A stretch of 64,000 nt of DNA from Lethocerus indicus (taxonomy: Eukaryota; Arthropoda; Insecta; Hemiptera; Belostomatidae), in assembly GCA_019843655.1 (NCBI GenBank), contig JACDQD010000104.1, positions 3,410,001 to 3,474,000 of the forward strand, given 5' to 3'. The position numbers and the translations under genes were made by a program. Of the stretch, positions 28,475 through 39,900 are shown one piece after another (the first letter of the stretch is position 1; every line of letters begins with the position of its first letter). Below the pieces are notes generated by a model. It was given only the letters and a program-made list of their open reading frames with translations. It searched no databases and was not told where the DNA came from.

Positions 28475-29624
28475 AGCTATATTTCAATTAATCTTGACAG
28501 AAATTTTCTATTAACTTTCGTAATTGGTTTGCAAAGTTCATAAAGTGCACTAAACTACAAATTAATAGATTATATAACAAAACAAAAAATAGTTCCTTAC
28601 ACAGCACAGTTTGAATTGCTCAGTTCTGTAGCGACATATATAGGCACTATCACAAGGAAAAAAGTACAACTCCCCACTTTTAACCTTTGACTTTTTGAAA
28701 TATTAGTGCCTTGACCTCGCAAGAGATTTTGCAGAGCTGCTTTTTTATTTAACTAAAGATGGTTTCCATATTTAGATTTTATTCCAACTAAGATTTTGTC
28801 TGAATGTCTTTGATTTAAATTTGATAAATAAAAATAATTAAATATAAAAGTTTACTATAATTTGGAATTATATTTAATTATTGGGAATTCTTATTGTTGG
28901 TAATATAATTGTTCCTCATTGGATTGTTAATAGGACATCTTATCTAATTATCATGTTTACCAGTTATGCTTGAGCAATTTACATTTAATATTTTCTTTTC
29001 ATTATCATAAAAGAGTAAGATACTGAGTTAATGCACATTATATTGTTGATTTGAAGATAAGAGCTATTTTTTGAACAATTATATATTTCTCTGTTATTAG
29101 GTGATTTGAAATATCTTAGTGGATATTTTCATTGGGTGGTTTCTTTATCGAGACAAACACGTGAATAATATACATATATCAATTGTACTTATAACTGTAA
29201 AGTTGATTGTGCAAAATAAAAAAGTTAAAAAAAAATATTAGGAAATAGGTATACATTTACTCCATGGTCTAGCTATTAAACAAACCTGCCCCTGCAATGG
29301 AAAAAAAAATCTGAAGGTAGTACTTCATTTTTGTAGTTTTCATTGGATCAAATTGAAATATTTAAATAATGAACACTGTTGTTTCTATGAGAACATATGT
29401 TTCTTTACCTACAGTATGAGTTACTATTTACCATTTTTCATTTAGTGATTTAATTACTCTTTTATTGTTGCCAATGTTATTTTATGTTTTCACATAATCC
29501 ATAATGCTATTTTTTATTTAGTATAGTTTAGTTGTAGCCAGAACTATAAAACAAGGTATCATTGAAATTCATTTTGCAATATTGGTTATATGAACTGCAA
29601 TTTTCAAGCAAACATTAGACACAA
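28475..29624. other. Upstream region of allergen-like gene b copy 1
   Basis: AT-rich. The minus strand has TATATATG at 28635-28642, followed by an initiator-like stretch. A possible leader intron has its donor near 28605 (T|GTGTAAGG) and its acceptor near 28493 (GTCAAG). The rest has no coding signal. The copy 1 deletion relative to copy 2 falls at about 29624. Confidence 0.5.
28635..28642 (-). promoter_or_regulatory. TATA box of allergen-like gene b copy 1
   Basis: TATATATG on the minus strand, about 160 bases upstream of the start codon. A short leader intron would explain the distance. It is TATATACG in copy 2. Confidence 0.45.
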
Positions 29625-30110
29625 TGGCTTTATATTTCTTCCCAACATTATACATACCGGCTTTCAATTTTCTTTGCTTTAGCTTCTGGTTTTTTGACAG
29701 AATCCAAAGTACTTGTCAGATATTTATCTCCCTTCTGTCATGTTGGATATGGAACGTTCCTCATTATATTTTCACTGTGGATCCCTATCCTCTTGCAAGC
29801 ATTGAATTAATCTTCAGAGCTGCTTACTGGAATATTTCCCTTGATTTCATTGACGGTTCCCAAGATTCTCTTGATAGTTTTAGGTTTTGAAAATGGTCCC
29901 AATTGTGGAATTGTTCAGTTTATGTATTCAAGCCAGATTTGCCTGCCTCAGTCTACTTCTGATCTTGTTTTATTTCTACACTTAAGGATTCCTTTCTTTA
30001 CACACAGATCCATTTTGGAACCCATTATTCCTTTTTTTCACAAAAAATACTCCAATTGCCTGATAATTGAAGTCTTTTGCTACCACAGGAAGAAGAAATA
30101 GGCTCTCATC
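29625..30110 (-). pseudogene. NOSIP-derived pseudogene, copy 1
   Basis: Read on the minus strand, 29772-29658 is a diverged copy of NOSIP exon 4. It includes CCAACATGACAGAAGGGAG, CCAGAAGCTAAAGCA and AAATTGAAAGCCGG, and it runs straight into the exon 4 donor GTATGTAT and a little of intron 4. Stops and indels break it. Farther upstream on the minus strand, near 30020-29990, weaker similarity to the end of exon 1 joined directly to exon 2 (AATAAT...CAAAATGG..ATCTGT) suggests intron 1 is absent. The intron 4 part beyond about 35 bases is deleted in this copy but kept in copy 2. Confidence 0.75.
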
Positions 30111-30138
30111 GACGAACGGGGGTAAAAAGTGAACTGAA

Positions 30139-30147
30139 TATTTTTAT
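30139..30147. other. Duplication junction filler
   Basis: Nine bases (TATTTTTAT) sit between the end of copy 1 and the start of copy 2, and match neither parental flank. This is the kind of filler left by end joining. Confidence 0.7.
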
Positions 30148-32116
30148 ATCTTGATTGCTTCTGAAGGTGTACTGCCTATACTCTATTTTCTTAAAGACCA
30201 TCACACTGCCCAGTTCGTCAACCTAATTGACATTGCAGGCATGGATGTACCTTCTAGGAAGTACAGATTTGAAGTAATAACATATTCTGTGAAATATTGA
30301 TTATTATTATTATTAGTTAGTTTCTTCAATTTAATATAAATATAGAATTGAAGAAGGCATTGCTTGATTTTCATTACAAATCATGATATATATATATATA
30401 TATATATATTCATATATATATATATATATATATATTCATAGAGACACCTATTGAGGTTAAATGATTTTCATTAAATCAAAACACTTCTTCAAACTATTTT
30501 TTTTAAATTGTTAAAAGTGTTCTCACAATTTAGATATTTTCTCAGAACTTGTGTGAAATAAAAAAGAACATTTGATGACTTAGTAACACATGATGTGTTA
30601 ATTTTACATCTTCTTTATTAATAACATTTAATACAAAGAAATATATTGGTTTTATTTAACTGATAATTATATATTTATATCTGACATTAAACAAATTTAA
30701 TATTCAGGACTAATAAAAGTAATAGGGAAGTCAAAACCCATGTTAATAATAATTAAATGAATGTTTGGAATTTATGATTAATAAAAATGTTTTAATTAAT
30801 AAAACATTTATGAAAGTGGCATATTTTTAGTGTTATCAGTTATACTGGAACTATCAAATCAGTTTTTCGTGATGGAATGAAAATACTCCAAAAACATTTT
30901 TACATTTCTAATTATTAAATCATATTTCCAAATGTGGTTTTCATTTAAATTTTAATTGATAATTGCTTTTCAGGTCATTTACAACTTGCTTTCACTTCGT
31001 TTCAATTCAAGAATTCGTGTGAAAACTTACACAGATGAGTTGACACCCATAGATTCGGCATGTGATGTTTTTAAAGCTGCAAATTGGTATGAACGTGAAA
31101 TATGGGACATGTACGGTGTTTTCTTCAGCAATCATCCGGATTTAAGACGAATACTCACTGATTATGGATTTGAGGGTCATCCATTCAGGAAAGATTTTCC
31201 TCTCTCTGGTTATGTTGAGGTTTGTCTAATCCTTTTGTTTTGAACAAGAAGTGATGTTGAATGACAAAATTACATAACCTTATATTCCATAGAAACAATA
31301 AATTAGAATTGAAAACAATAAGTAAGTTTTGAAAGCTTTATGGCAATCTATTTGGTAAAGTAAGTGCGCAAAGAACAACCAGAACATGAATTGTGACTGT
31401 CTGGTTTCCAGTAAGAATATTGGTTGCTTTGGTTCTCTCAATATTGTTACAATTACCCCATTTTATAAATTTATTTAAAAAATATAAACAATGTGAATTT
31501 TGGATATATATTTGGTTCTGAATGATTTCAGACAGTAAATTAATATCCTATTCACTTATTTTCCCCCTTTAATACATTTCACCTTTGGATATGGATACAT
31601 CTAGGTTACTGCTTAATGATAAGAAAGATCAATATATTTTTATTAATTTATTTCAATATATTAATATATTTTAATTAATTTAAAAAGGAAATGTGTTACA
31701 TGCAATAAACACATACTATTTAATGTAATACAATATGACATTAAAGTATTCTGTTTTAAGATGTTAAAGGAGGTATATAAAAAACTTTAATTTTTTGTTA
31801 AAAATTAAAATATTCAAAAGTAGGAATACTACGATACCTACACTCTTAAAAATCCTCAGGGAATTTTCCTATTGTGTGTTGTTAGTTCACATCATTCATG
31901 CCATTAATGTGAGTTATAAGTGAAACAAACTATTTTTGTTTATTTGTACAGGTTCGTTACGATGACGAGAAGAAGCGTGTAGTTTGTGAACCCCTTGAAC
32001 TGGCGCAAGAGTTCAGAAAGTTTGACTTGTCTGCACCCTGGGAACAGTTCCCAAAGTTCAGAGATGCTGGAGTGCAAGAAATTCCTATTGAAGGGAAAAA
32101 AGCAGAGAAAAAATAA
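30148..32116 (+). pseudogene. NDUFS3: NDUFS3 paralog A copy 2, 5'-truncated
   Basis: It has the last part of exon 3 (30148-30273), all of exon 4 (30974-31219, 246 bases) and exon 5 (31952-32116, ending EGKKAEKK and TAA). The frames are clean throughout. Exons 1-2 and the first half of exon 3 were not duplicated, so there is no presequence, start codon or promoter. The nearest in-frame ATG is at 30241, inside the fold. It has Ser where copy 1 has Pro in IAPEGV. On its own it cannot make complex I subunit. Its exons 4-5 could supply an intact 3' end to transcripts starting at copy 1, since exon 3 ends and exon 4 begins in phase 0. Confidence 0.85.
30385..30436. repeat. Interrupted (TA)n microsatellite
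   Basis: Copy 2 counterpart of 21315-21373, split by TTCAT into two runs. Confidence 0.9.
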
Positions 32117-33292
32117 ACAAAATTATGTAGTGTATTAAAAAATTGTTAATAAAGGAACGAAGATATTTATCAATTGTAATTTGGCTATTTATACTCATTT
32201 TGGTTAATAATAATCCTGATTATGGAAGTCTACTAGCTATTTATTAAAAATGTGGAATGGCTTTTCAGGGAAATTTGATAGGTATTCTATGTAGAATATT
32301 GCAGTAATAATAAATTGTTAGTTACATTCATATTTGTAATTTACCTTTACCTTTAATGTAATATCAGTGCATATTTAAATACATGTAAATAATAATATTT
32401 AATATATAATTTATTAAAATGATTATGGGGAGCATCATTTAAGTGTCTTCAAATTGTTGTGTACTGTGTTCTATGAATGAAACATTACCTCATGTGATAT
32501 TTGTCATTATGATCTTAGTTAGCATAAAATTATGAGAACAGAGATACCAGTTAAATTCTTATTGAAGGTAAAAAGCAAAGAAAAAATAAACCACTAAGAA
32601 AATAATGTTAACTTATTTTTAAAAATATAAAACAATTTTTACCTTTGTTTCAAATGTTATAATTTGGTACTGGTGGGTGGAGGGTACCGCCACCTTTGTA
32701 CTCCTATGCAGGAGGTACCAAAGTTAACTCTATCCCTAATTTCCTTAAAGTAAGAATAAATGGTAATATAAAAATGAATTAAGTAATATGAAAAATATTA
32801 GGGTTTAAGATATTTTCAATTTTGCGTTTATGTTGATATTCAGAGTTACCTATACTTCTACTAGTCCATTATATTATGAACATACGTTTGTATTTTTAAA
32901 CTGATTTAGAAAATTGTCTTTTATAATTTGGTAATCTGCATTTAAATATGTCAGAACGATCTATCAAAAACAGTATTTTTACAGTTTTCTTTCACCGATT
33001 GGTTTTATTAAGTTAACTATATCTGGTCGGTCACATTGTTAATGAAAATGATGGATTATTTCCTTTCTTTTTTAACTATACAATAAGTGGGAATAAATTT
33101 TGCATTTTATAAAAACGGAAGGTATTATTTTTTAAACGAGGTTTGCAAATAATAACGAATTTGAATAAGAAATAATATTGAATAACGACGTTAGAACATT
33201 CTGCTGATTGGGAACACTGATCAGGTGGGAAGATCGCAATTTTTTGTCTCTTCAAGTTTCTGATTCTTAGTTTCGGAATCATCAAGTTGCAA
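32117..33292. other. Intergenic, NDUFS3-A copy 2 to NDUFS3-B copy 2
   Basis: Nearly identical to 23058-24233, including the hairpin (32693-32723) and ATTGG boxes. The two copies differ most around 33030-33055. No other gene is seen. Confidence 0.6.
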
Positions 33293-35509
33293 ATGGCGAG
33301 GGTTTTAAGAAACCTGAATTCCATTTTAAATACTGGCTTCAAATTTTTAGGTGGGGAGTTTTTATTTCGGACGCCTTTAATTTTGTTGGATACAATTACC
33401 ACGGAATCTTAGGTCCTGATTAATTTATAACAAACTATATCACCGTATATTTTCCAGGTATCACCCATCCTACAAAGATTACTCTTAGGTCTTTTAGCCC
33501 TGAAAAAATAAATCCTGAAAAGCAATCGGCAGAAGATAAAAGGTGTAAGACGGATTTATTATTTTAGATACTTTTCATTTCATGCTGCATGGCAACAACT
33601 TTTAAAAGATGTTTGAGTAATTGTATTACAATTATTACCTTTATCAAACTTATGTCTTTAGCTGAATATCTTGTAAATATATATCGATCTGAGTAAACTA
33701 TCTTCCTTAATGTTAGGTACATACATACTAACTAATAAAAGAAAGTTTCAAAATTAAAATGGTGGCACCAGTCATAGTAAGTCGGCACTTTTCTCTATAA
33801 TAAAATGTTTATTTAAAAATCAATACAAAAATATGCATCTCTTACTTGTTTTTAATTCTCTGCTGTTGAGCAATCTTATATGTGTACAGATAGAATTAAG
33901 TAAATTGAAACAACATGTGTATTTTTCTATGTATTTTATGTTTATTTTGCATGTTTCACATGTTTATAGCAACTTTCCGCAAACCTAACATTGATGCCAG
34001 CAAGGAGTTGAGTGATTTTGGTCGTTATGTTGCGGAATGTCTGCCCAAATTCATACAGAAAGTCCAGATAACTGCTGGAGATGAACTTGAGCTACTTATT
34101 GCCCCAAATGGTGTTATACCTACGCTTCATTTCCTCAAAGACCATCACAATGCTCAGTTCGCCAGTCTATCTAATGTAACAGCTGTAGATGTGCCATCCA
34201 GAAAATTCAGATTTGAAGTATGTGAATAAATCTACATAGATACGTTATTTATTGCAAACAATCTTTATTTTCATTCTCAATTAAAAGCTGCAGTTTTCTA
34301 ACTTTCTCAAGTATTTTTATTTAATGTGCAATTATAATGTCTAAATGAAAGCTTTGATTCAAAATGTAAATTTCTTAAAGTAGAAGAATATATATTTAAA
34401 CATATTTGGTCTATGCTACACAGAAGACAGATGTAAATAATATATAAATTTTATTTTAATAACAAAATCTATTTTATGGTATATACAATTAATATAAATT
34501 ATACATCTTATTAAAATTAATCACTGTCACATATTATTATGTAACTTCTTGCAATATAATTAATTAGTGTTCATCCAGAATGTATTGCATATTCTTATGG
34601 TGTAGGGAGTATAGGATAATTAGGATTCTACTATTTATCCAAAGATTAATTAATCCAGATTTCCTTGTTTTTACTGTATCTTAAATGTTCCATTAAATTA
34701 TTTTAATGAGAAGCCTGGTAATTTCTTGTAAGTTAATATCTGGTATCAACTTTGTTTTAGGTTATTTATAACTTGCTCTCACTGCGTTATAACTCGAGAA
34801 TCCGTGCGAAAACTTACACAGATGAACTTACACCGATTGAGTCGTGTTATGACCTATTCAAGGCAGCCAACTGGTATGAACGTGAGGTGTGGGACATGTT
34901 TGGTGTGTTCTTCAACAATCATCCTGATCTGCGTCGGATAATGACTGATTATGGATTCCAGGGTCACCCATTCAGAAAAGATTTCCCTTTGTGTGGTTAC
35001 GTGGAGGTGTTATTTATTTTAATAATTAATAATTATATTTGACAAGTAATTGCCATACAATTTTTATGATATTTAACTTTTTAATTATCTTTAGTCATGA
35101 AATGACTTCTTTGTAAATGGAAATTTTTAGTCTAAGTATTAAAATCAATTAATTATTATAGTAAGTAATTTGAGTATTCCATAATTATTTGTGTTTAGCA
35201 TACTGCAATATAGTTATTGGAATATAATTTAAAATATGGTATACATTGTGTTAAAATGGTAGAATTTAGCATAATTATTTCACTGTGGTAACATTTGAAA
35301 AAAAAAACCACTTGTACAATTAATATCAATTCCTTTGTCAGGTACGGTATGATGATGAAAAGAAGAGGGTAGTATGTGAACCATTGGAAATGACACAGGA
35401 GTACAGGAAGTTTGATCTTTCAGCTCCTTGGGAACAGTTTCCAAATTTCAGACATACACAAGCTGCTGAAGAAGTGCAAGTAGAAAAGAAAGTTGAATTG
35501 AAAAAATGA
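33293..35509 (+). CDS. NDUFS3: NDUFS3 paralog B copy 2, complete and intact
   Basis: Exons 33293-33350, 33458-33544, 33970-34217, 34761-35006 and 35342-35509 join in frame (807 bases) to 268 residues. It is the only complete, unbroken complex I 30-kDa gene in the window. Presequence [20 protein letters not shown] has spaced Arg/Lys and no acidic residue, as expected for mitochondrial import. The mature part has [54 protein letters not shown], the signature [28 protein letters not shown] and SAPWEQFP near the end. The C-terminal tail is Lys/Glu-rich. Intron phases are the same as in paralog A, so the A/B pair arose by DNA duplication well before the 9-kb duplication. Confidence 0.95.
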
Positions 35510-36018
35510 AAATTTGATAATTGTAGTTTATTTTAAATTACTTGTTCTTATTCAATATGAAATTGTGTTTATTTTTATGTTGAATTGAATATTGACCATA
35601 ATTGAATTGAATGTCTCCTATTGAATTTTCCACAATGAGTATTTAAGATGTTAGATAAAAATAATTTTATAATATAAATAAAAAGTATTTTTTTTCAGTC
35701 ACTGAAAAATATTTACGTTAAATTAATTATTTTTATTATACGTTAGTTTTATAAATTTAATTTTTGATGCATTGTTTCATTAACTTCTGTGTACTTTTGT
35801 TGTTAGTTAAATTATTTTTTTCTTAATTTAAAATTTCAAGTTTGAATGACTACTTTTTAAAATATGGTATTTTTACATTTAAACATTGTTCACATGTATA
35901 TAATATGCAGTATAAAGCATAGCCCAAGGGGTAATGAAATAATAAGACATGAGTAAAACCTTATACTTTTTATTGAATAGGAAAAATTACGTAAATATCA
36001 CACTATTTGGTTAATAAT
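35510..36018. other. 3' intergenic between NDUFS3-B and allergen-like gene a (copy 2)
   Basis: Matches 26451-26951, but nearly every homopolymer is one base longer here. TTTATT at 35969-35974 is the likely minus-strand poly(A) signal of gene a copy 2. Confidence 0.6.
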
Positions 36019-36681
36019 TTAAAAAGGAATTAGGGAGCATAGATCTCCTTTAGAAACTTCTTTTGATACTACTTTTACTAAAGTATTATTGATTACATTC
36101 TTGATTTTATCTTTAAAGTGATTAGCTACAATATCAATAATGTCAGATTCCAGCTTGTGAAAAATTCCACCTCCCATATCAAATTTAAGTTTACCAAGGT
36201 TGTCCACAAAGATATGATCCAGTGATGCTTTACAGGTGTTGCCCTCGTGGATGAGCGTGATCTGGGCATCGATGGATGCGTCATATGTGCTGACCTCAAC
36301 TTTGTTGCTCGCACTGAGCAACTTGGAATGGAGCCTGCACTTGTCATAGTGGGCTGTCAGATCGCCAAGACCCATCTTGATGTTGAGAGTCACCCTGTTA
36401 CTGCTTGTTGTCATGGTTACATCGCCTGTTCTCTTGATGGTGCTCAGTTGTCTTGCCCAACCTCCGTCGCATGTCAAGGAACATGAAATGGAGATGAAGT
36501 GCCCAATTTTCTTATGCCAGTCTTTCTGCAAGTTCGGTACTGGTACTTGGTCTTTGCCCTCGGCAATGATGGTTGTTCTAAGTCCGATTAGAAGGATGTC
36601 AACGGCCTTATTAAGGTTCACTGAATCACTGTGACTGGCACCAATGGTGCACAGTACAAAAATTACTGTTAACAATTTCAT
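36019..36681 (-). CDS. Group 7 allergen-like secreted protein, gene a copy 2
   Basis: 220 residues, identical in predicted product to copy 1 at 26952-27614. The one nearby difference (Val to Ala) falls in the upstream extension that I regard as untranslated. It has the same signal peptide, five cysteines, LSTIKRTGDV, YDKC and ASLDHIFV segments. The TATA box is at 36722-36729 (minus). Complete identity of this pair, next to a clearly diverged b pair in the same duplication, is notable. Confidence 0.85.
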   Translation of the reverse strand: MKLLTVIFVLCTIGASHSDSVNLNKAVDILLIGLRTTIIAEGKDQVPVPNLQKDWHKKIGHFISISCSLTCDGGWARQLSTIKRTGDVTMTTSSNRVTLNIKMGLGDLTAHYDKCRLHSKLLSASNKVEVSTYDASIDAQITLIHEGNTCKASLDHIFVDNLGKLKFDMGGGIFHKLESDIIDIVANHFKDKIKNVINNTLVKVVSKEVSKGDLCSLIPF

Positions 36682-36721
36682 TGTTCTTGAACAAATGTAG
36701 CATGCCTGAAACCTTGATCTT

Positions 36722-36729
36722 CTTTTATA
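36722..36729 (-). promoter_or_regulatory. TATA box of allergen-like gene a copy 2
   Basis: TATAAAAG on the minus strand, with the same spacing to the start codon as in copy 1. Confidence 0.6.
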
Positions 36730-36862
36730 CAATTGCATTATCTTTTATCACAATTTACCTTATTCACATGTAATTGTGTCGAGTGCACTTATTTGAAGCA
36801 GTTAATTTCATTATAATTTAAGATAACTGCTGATCACAAGTGTATAGGTGTTTCTTACAATT

Positions 36863-37088
36863 AAAATTTTCCACACTGTTTGTGATGGATTTTCAAATTT
36901 TATTTATCTATCTATACAAAATTATCAAAAGGTCCTAATAAAATGTAGTTTATTATAATCAAATTTATGAGAAACTGTTGTAAGGGTAAAAACATAATAA
37001 TTATTAGATTCAGTTTCAAACCTATTCATCATTTGCCATATTGAAAAATACATGTCTTTAACAGTTTGTAATATTTAAATTATGTCAT
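36863..37088. other. Segment present only in copy 2, between genes a and b
   Basis: About 226 AT-rich bases with no counterpart in copy 1, and no terminal repeats or coding content. It reads as ancestral DNA lost from copy 1: the gene b frame in copy 1 ends at the deletion joint with a different C-terminus. Confidence 0.6.
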
Positions 37089-37763
37089 TTATTTCATTTG
37101 TAATGGAATTTTAGAACATAGATCTTGTTCGGATATTTGCCTCTTAATTTGTCTTTCTAAGTTTTTGTTAATAGCACTCTTAACCTTATTTTCAAAAAGA
37201 TCTGCAAATATCTCAAATATTTTTGCTTGCACTTTCTGTAGCACACTGCCTCCAAAATTGAAGTCAAGATCACCCAATTCATTGATATAAATGTGATCTA
37301 ATGAAAGGTCACAAGTGCTATTTTCATGATTAAGTGTTACCTGTCCATTTATAGATACTCTAGAAGTTGATATGTCAATTTTATTGGTGACCCTTCCAAT
37401 ACGCCTCGCATTGAATCTGCAGGAGTCATAATGAGCAATGAACTCATCAAGACCCATCTGGAAATTGAGAGTGAGTTTCTCACCAGAAGTTGAGAGTGTG
37501 ACATCACCAGTTCTCCTTAGAGTACTTAAATTTCTTATCGATCCTCCATGGCAGTTAAAGGTGCATTTAACTGAAATAATGCGTGCAATTTTCTGTGACC
37601 ATTCCTTGTTAATGTCTGGTAAGTCTAGTTTGTCTTTACCATCAGCCAGAGTTTTCTCATTTAAGCGTTGAATGTAACCATCAACTAATTTGTTTAGGTT
37701 GATTGTAACTTGATATGACTCACTAAAACTGCACACTAACACAATCAAAATAAATAAATTCAT
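37089..37763 (-). CDS. Group 7 allergen-like secreted protein, gene b copy 2
   Basis: 224 residues with signal peptide MNLFILIVLVCSFSESYQ. Family segments LSTLRRTGDV, FQMGLDEFIAHYDSC and CDLSLDHIYINELGDL, and the C-terminal amphipathic helix, are all present, with five mature cysteines. Its loops (TLSTSGEK, SINGQVTLNHE) match the pattern of gene c better than copy 1 does, so I take this as the more conserved member. A TATA-like box is at 37926-37933 on the minus strand, with a leader intron possible as in copy 1. It is probably secreted and lipid-binding, by family resemblance to group 7 mite allergens. Confidence 0.87.
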   Translation of the reverse strand: MNLFILIVLVCSFSESYQVTINLNKLVDGYIQRLNEKTLADGKDKLDLPDINKEWSQKIARIISVKCTFNCHGGSIRNLSTLRRTGDVTLSTSGEKLTLNFQMGLDEFIAHYDSCRFNARRIGRVTNKIDISTSRVSINGQVTLNHENSTCDLSLDHIYINELGDLDFNFGGSVLQKVQAKIFEIFADLFENKVKSAINKNLERQIKRQISEQDLCSKIPLQMK

Positions 37764-37925
37764 AGCTATATTTCAATTAATCTTGACAGAAATTTTCTAA
37801 TTAACTTTTGTAATTGGTTTGCAAAGTTCATAAAGTGCACTAAACTACAAATTAATAGATTATATAACAAAACAAAAAAATAGTTCCTTACACAGCACAG
37901 TTTGAATTGCTCAGTTCTGTAGCGA

Positions 37926-37933
37926 CGTATATA
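37926..37933 (-). promoter_or_regulatory. TATA-like box of allergen-like gene b copy 2
   Basis: TATATACG on the minus strand, at the same place as TATATATG in copy 1. Confidence 0.4.
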
Positions 37934-39019
37934 GGCACTATCACAAGGAAAAAATACAACTCCCCACTTTTAACCTTTGACTTTTTGAAATATTAGTGCC
38001 TTGACCTTGCAAGAGATTTTGCAGAGCTGCTTTTTTATTTAACTAAAGATGGTTTCCATATTTAGATTTTATTCCAACTAAGATTTTGTCTGAATGTCTT
38101 TGATTTAAATTTGATAAATAAAAATAATTAAATATAAAAGTTTACTATAATTTGGAATTATATTTAATTATTGGGAATTCCTATTGTTGGTAATATAATT
38201 GTTCCTCATTGGATTGTTAATAGGACATCTTATCTAATTATCATGTTTACCAGTTATGCTTGAGCAATTTACATTTAATATTTTCTTTTCATTATCATAA
38301 AAGAGTAAGATGCTGAGTTAATGCACATTTTATTGTTGATTTGAAGATAAGAGCTATTTTTTGAACAATTATATATTTCTCTGTTATTAGGTGATTTGAA
38401 ATATCTTAGTGGATATTTTCATTGGGTGGTTTCTTTATCGAGACAAACACGTGAAAAATATACATATATCAATTGTACTTATAACTGTAAAGTTGATTGT
38501 GCAAAATAAAAAAGTTAAAAAAAAATATTAGGAAATAGGTATACATTTACTCCATGGTCTAGCTATTAAACAAACCTGCCCCTGCAATGGAAAAAAATCT
38601 GAAGGTAGTACTTCATTTTGTAGTTTTCATTGGATCAAATTGAAATATTTAAATAATGAACACTGTTGTTTCTATGAGAACATATGTTTCTTTACCTACA
38701 GTATGAGTTACTATTTACCATTTTTCATTTAGTGATTTAATTACTCTTTTATTGTTGCCAATGTTATTTTATGTTTTCACATAATCCATAATGCTATTTT
38801 TTATTTAGTATAGTTTAGTTGTAGCCAGAACTATAAAACAAGGTATCATTGAAATTCATTTTGCAATATTGGTTATATGAACTGCAATTTTCAAGCAAAC
38901 ATTAGACACAAGCTGAAAAAAAAATGTTATGACAGGGAACTCCAAAGAAGTGATTCTCTGTATAATGGATTCCCCCATATCAGTAGAATAGAAAATTTAT
39001 TAACGAGATGAAAAGAACT

Positions 39020-39046
39020 GGGAATCCCTAACCTGAGGGGATTCCC
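39020..39046. repeat. Perfect 9-bp stem hairpin
   Basis: GGGAATCCC and GGGATTCCC flank a short loop. It stands out as a G/C-bearing hairpin in AT-rich DNA and lies in the segment missing from copy 1. Confidence 0.7.
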
Positions 39047-39309
39047 AATTCATAGAACTCCAAACAGAAATCACAGAGAAGGTCTAAATAGACCAAGAAA
39101 TTTTATTTTTGTCATTAAAAAAGCGTTATAACAAATACACAAATATTATGTACTGAAAAAATTATGCAAATATATATGGGACTAGTAGAGTTGGCAATTA
39201 AGTTTCAGAAAATCTGCTCAAACATAATTAATTTGTTTATTATGCATATATAATACCCAAATAAGATTCATTAAACTCTTGTATGTTGAGGTAAAATATT
39301 GGAGTAAAA

Positions 39310-39900
39310 ATATTAGCAGACATTCTATTTCAAATCTAGTTTCAACCATTGAAAACTCCAAATCCTACGACGACACTGGTTCAACTAGTATAAAATTTAT
39401 TCTAATTATACAGTAAACTTAAAATATGGCTTTATATTTCTTCCCAACATTATACATACCGGCTTTCAATTTTCTGTGCTTTAGCTTCTGGTGTTTTTGA
39501 CAGAATCCAAAGTACTTGTCAGATATTTATCTCCCTTCTGTCATGTTGGATATGGAACGTTCCTCATTATATTTTCACTGTGGATCCCTATCCTCTTGCA
39601 AGCATTGAAGTAATCTTCAGAGCTGCTTACTGGAATATTTCCCTTGATTTCATTGACGGTTCCCAAGATTCTCTTGATAGTTGTAGGTTTTGAAAATGGT
39701 CCCCATTGGGGAATTGTTCAGTTTATGTATTCAAGCCAGATTTACCTGCCTCAGTCTACTTCTGAACTTGTTTTATTCCTACACTTAAGGATTCCTTTCT
39801 TTGCACACAGATCCATTTTGGAACCCATTATTCCTTGTTTTCACAAAAATACTCCAGTTGCCTGATAATTGAAGTCTTTTGCTACCACAGGAAGAAGAAA
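39310..39900 (-). pseudogene. NOSIP-derived pseudogene, copy 2, retaining intron 4 sequence
   Basis: On the minus strand, 39578-39460 matches NOSIP exon 4 and continues past its donor into a recognisable copy of NOSIP intron 4 down to about 39310 (shared words include ATATAAAGCCATAT, TGTATAATTAG and GAGTTTTCAA). Upstream, near 39834-39799, is a weaker match to exon 1 joined directly to exon 2 (AATAATGGGTTCCAAAATGG, then ATCTGT). If correct, the source was a partly spliced transcript or a locus lacking intron 1. Multiple stops and indels mean no product. It lies in the opposite orientation to functional NOSIP, 3-8 kb away. Confidence 0.75.

Larger units (their letters stand above)
37764..39309. 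other. Upstream of gene b copy 2, including DNA missing from copy 1
   Basis: Up to about 38921 it matches 28475-29623. From about 38922 it has some 500 bases absent from copy 1, whose outer part is NOSIP intron 4-like (see pseudogene copy 2). No coding content was recognised. Confidence 0.55.

Noticed and set aside
29625..29890. Plus-strand open frame with Phe/Trp-rich sequence
   Set aside because: It is the antisense shadow of the NOSIP-derived pseudogene on the minus strand.
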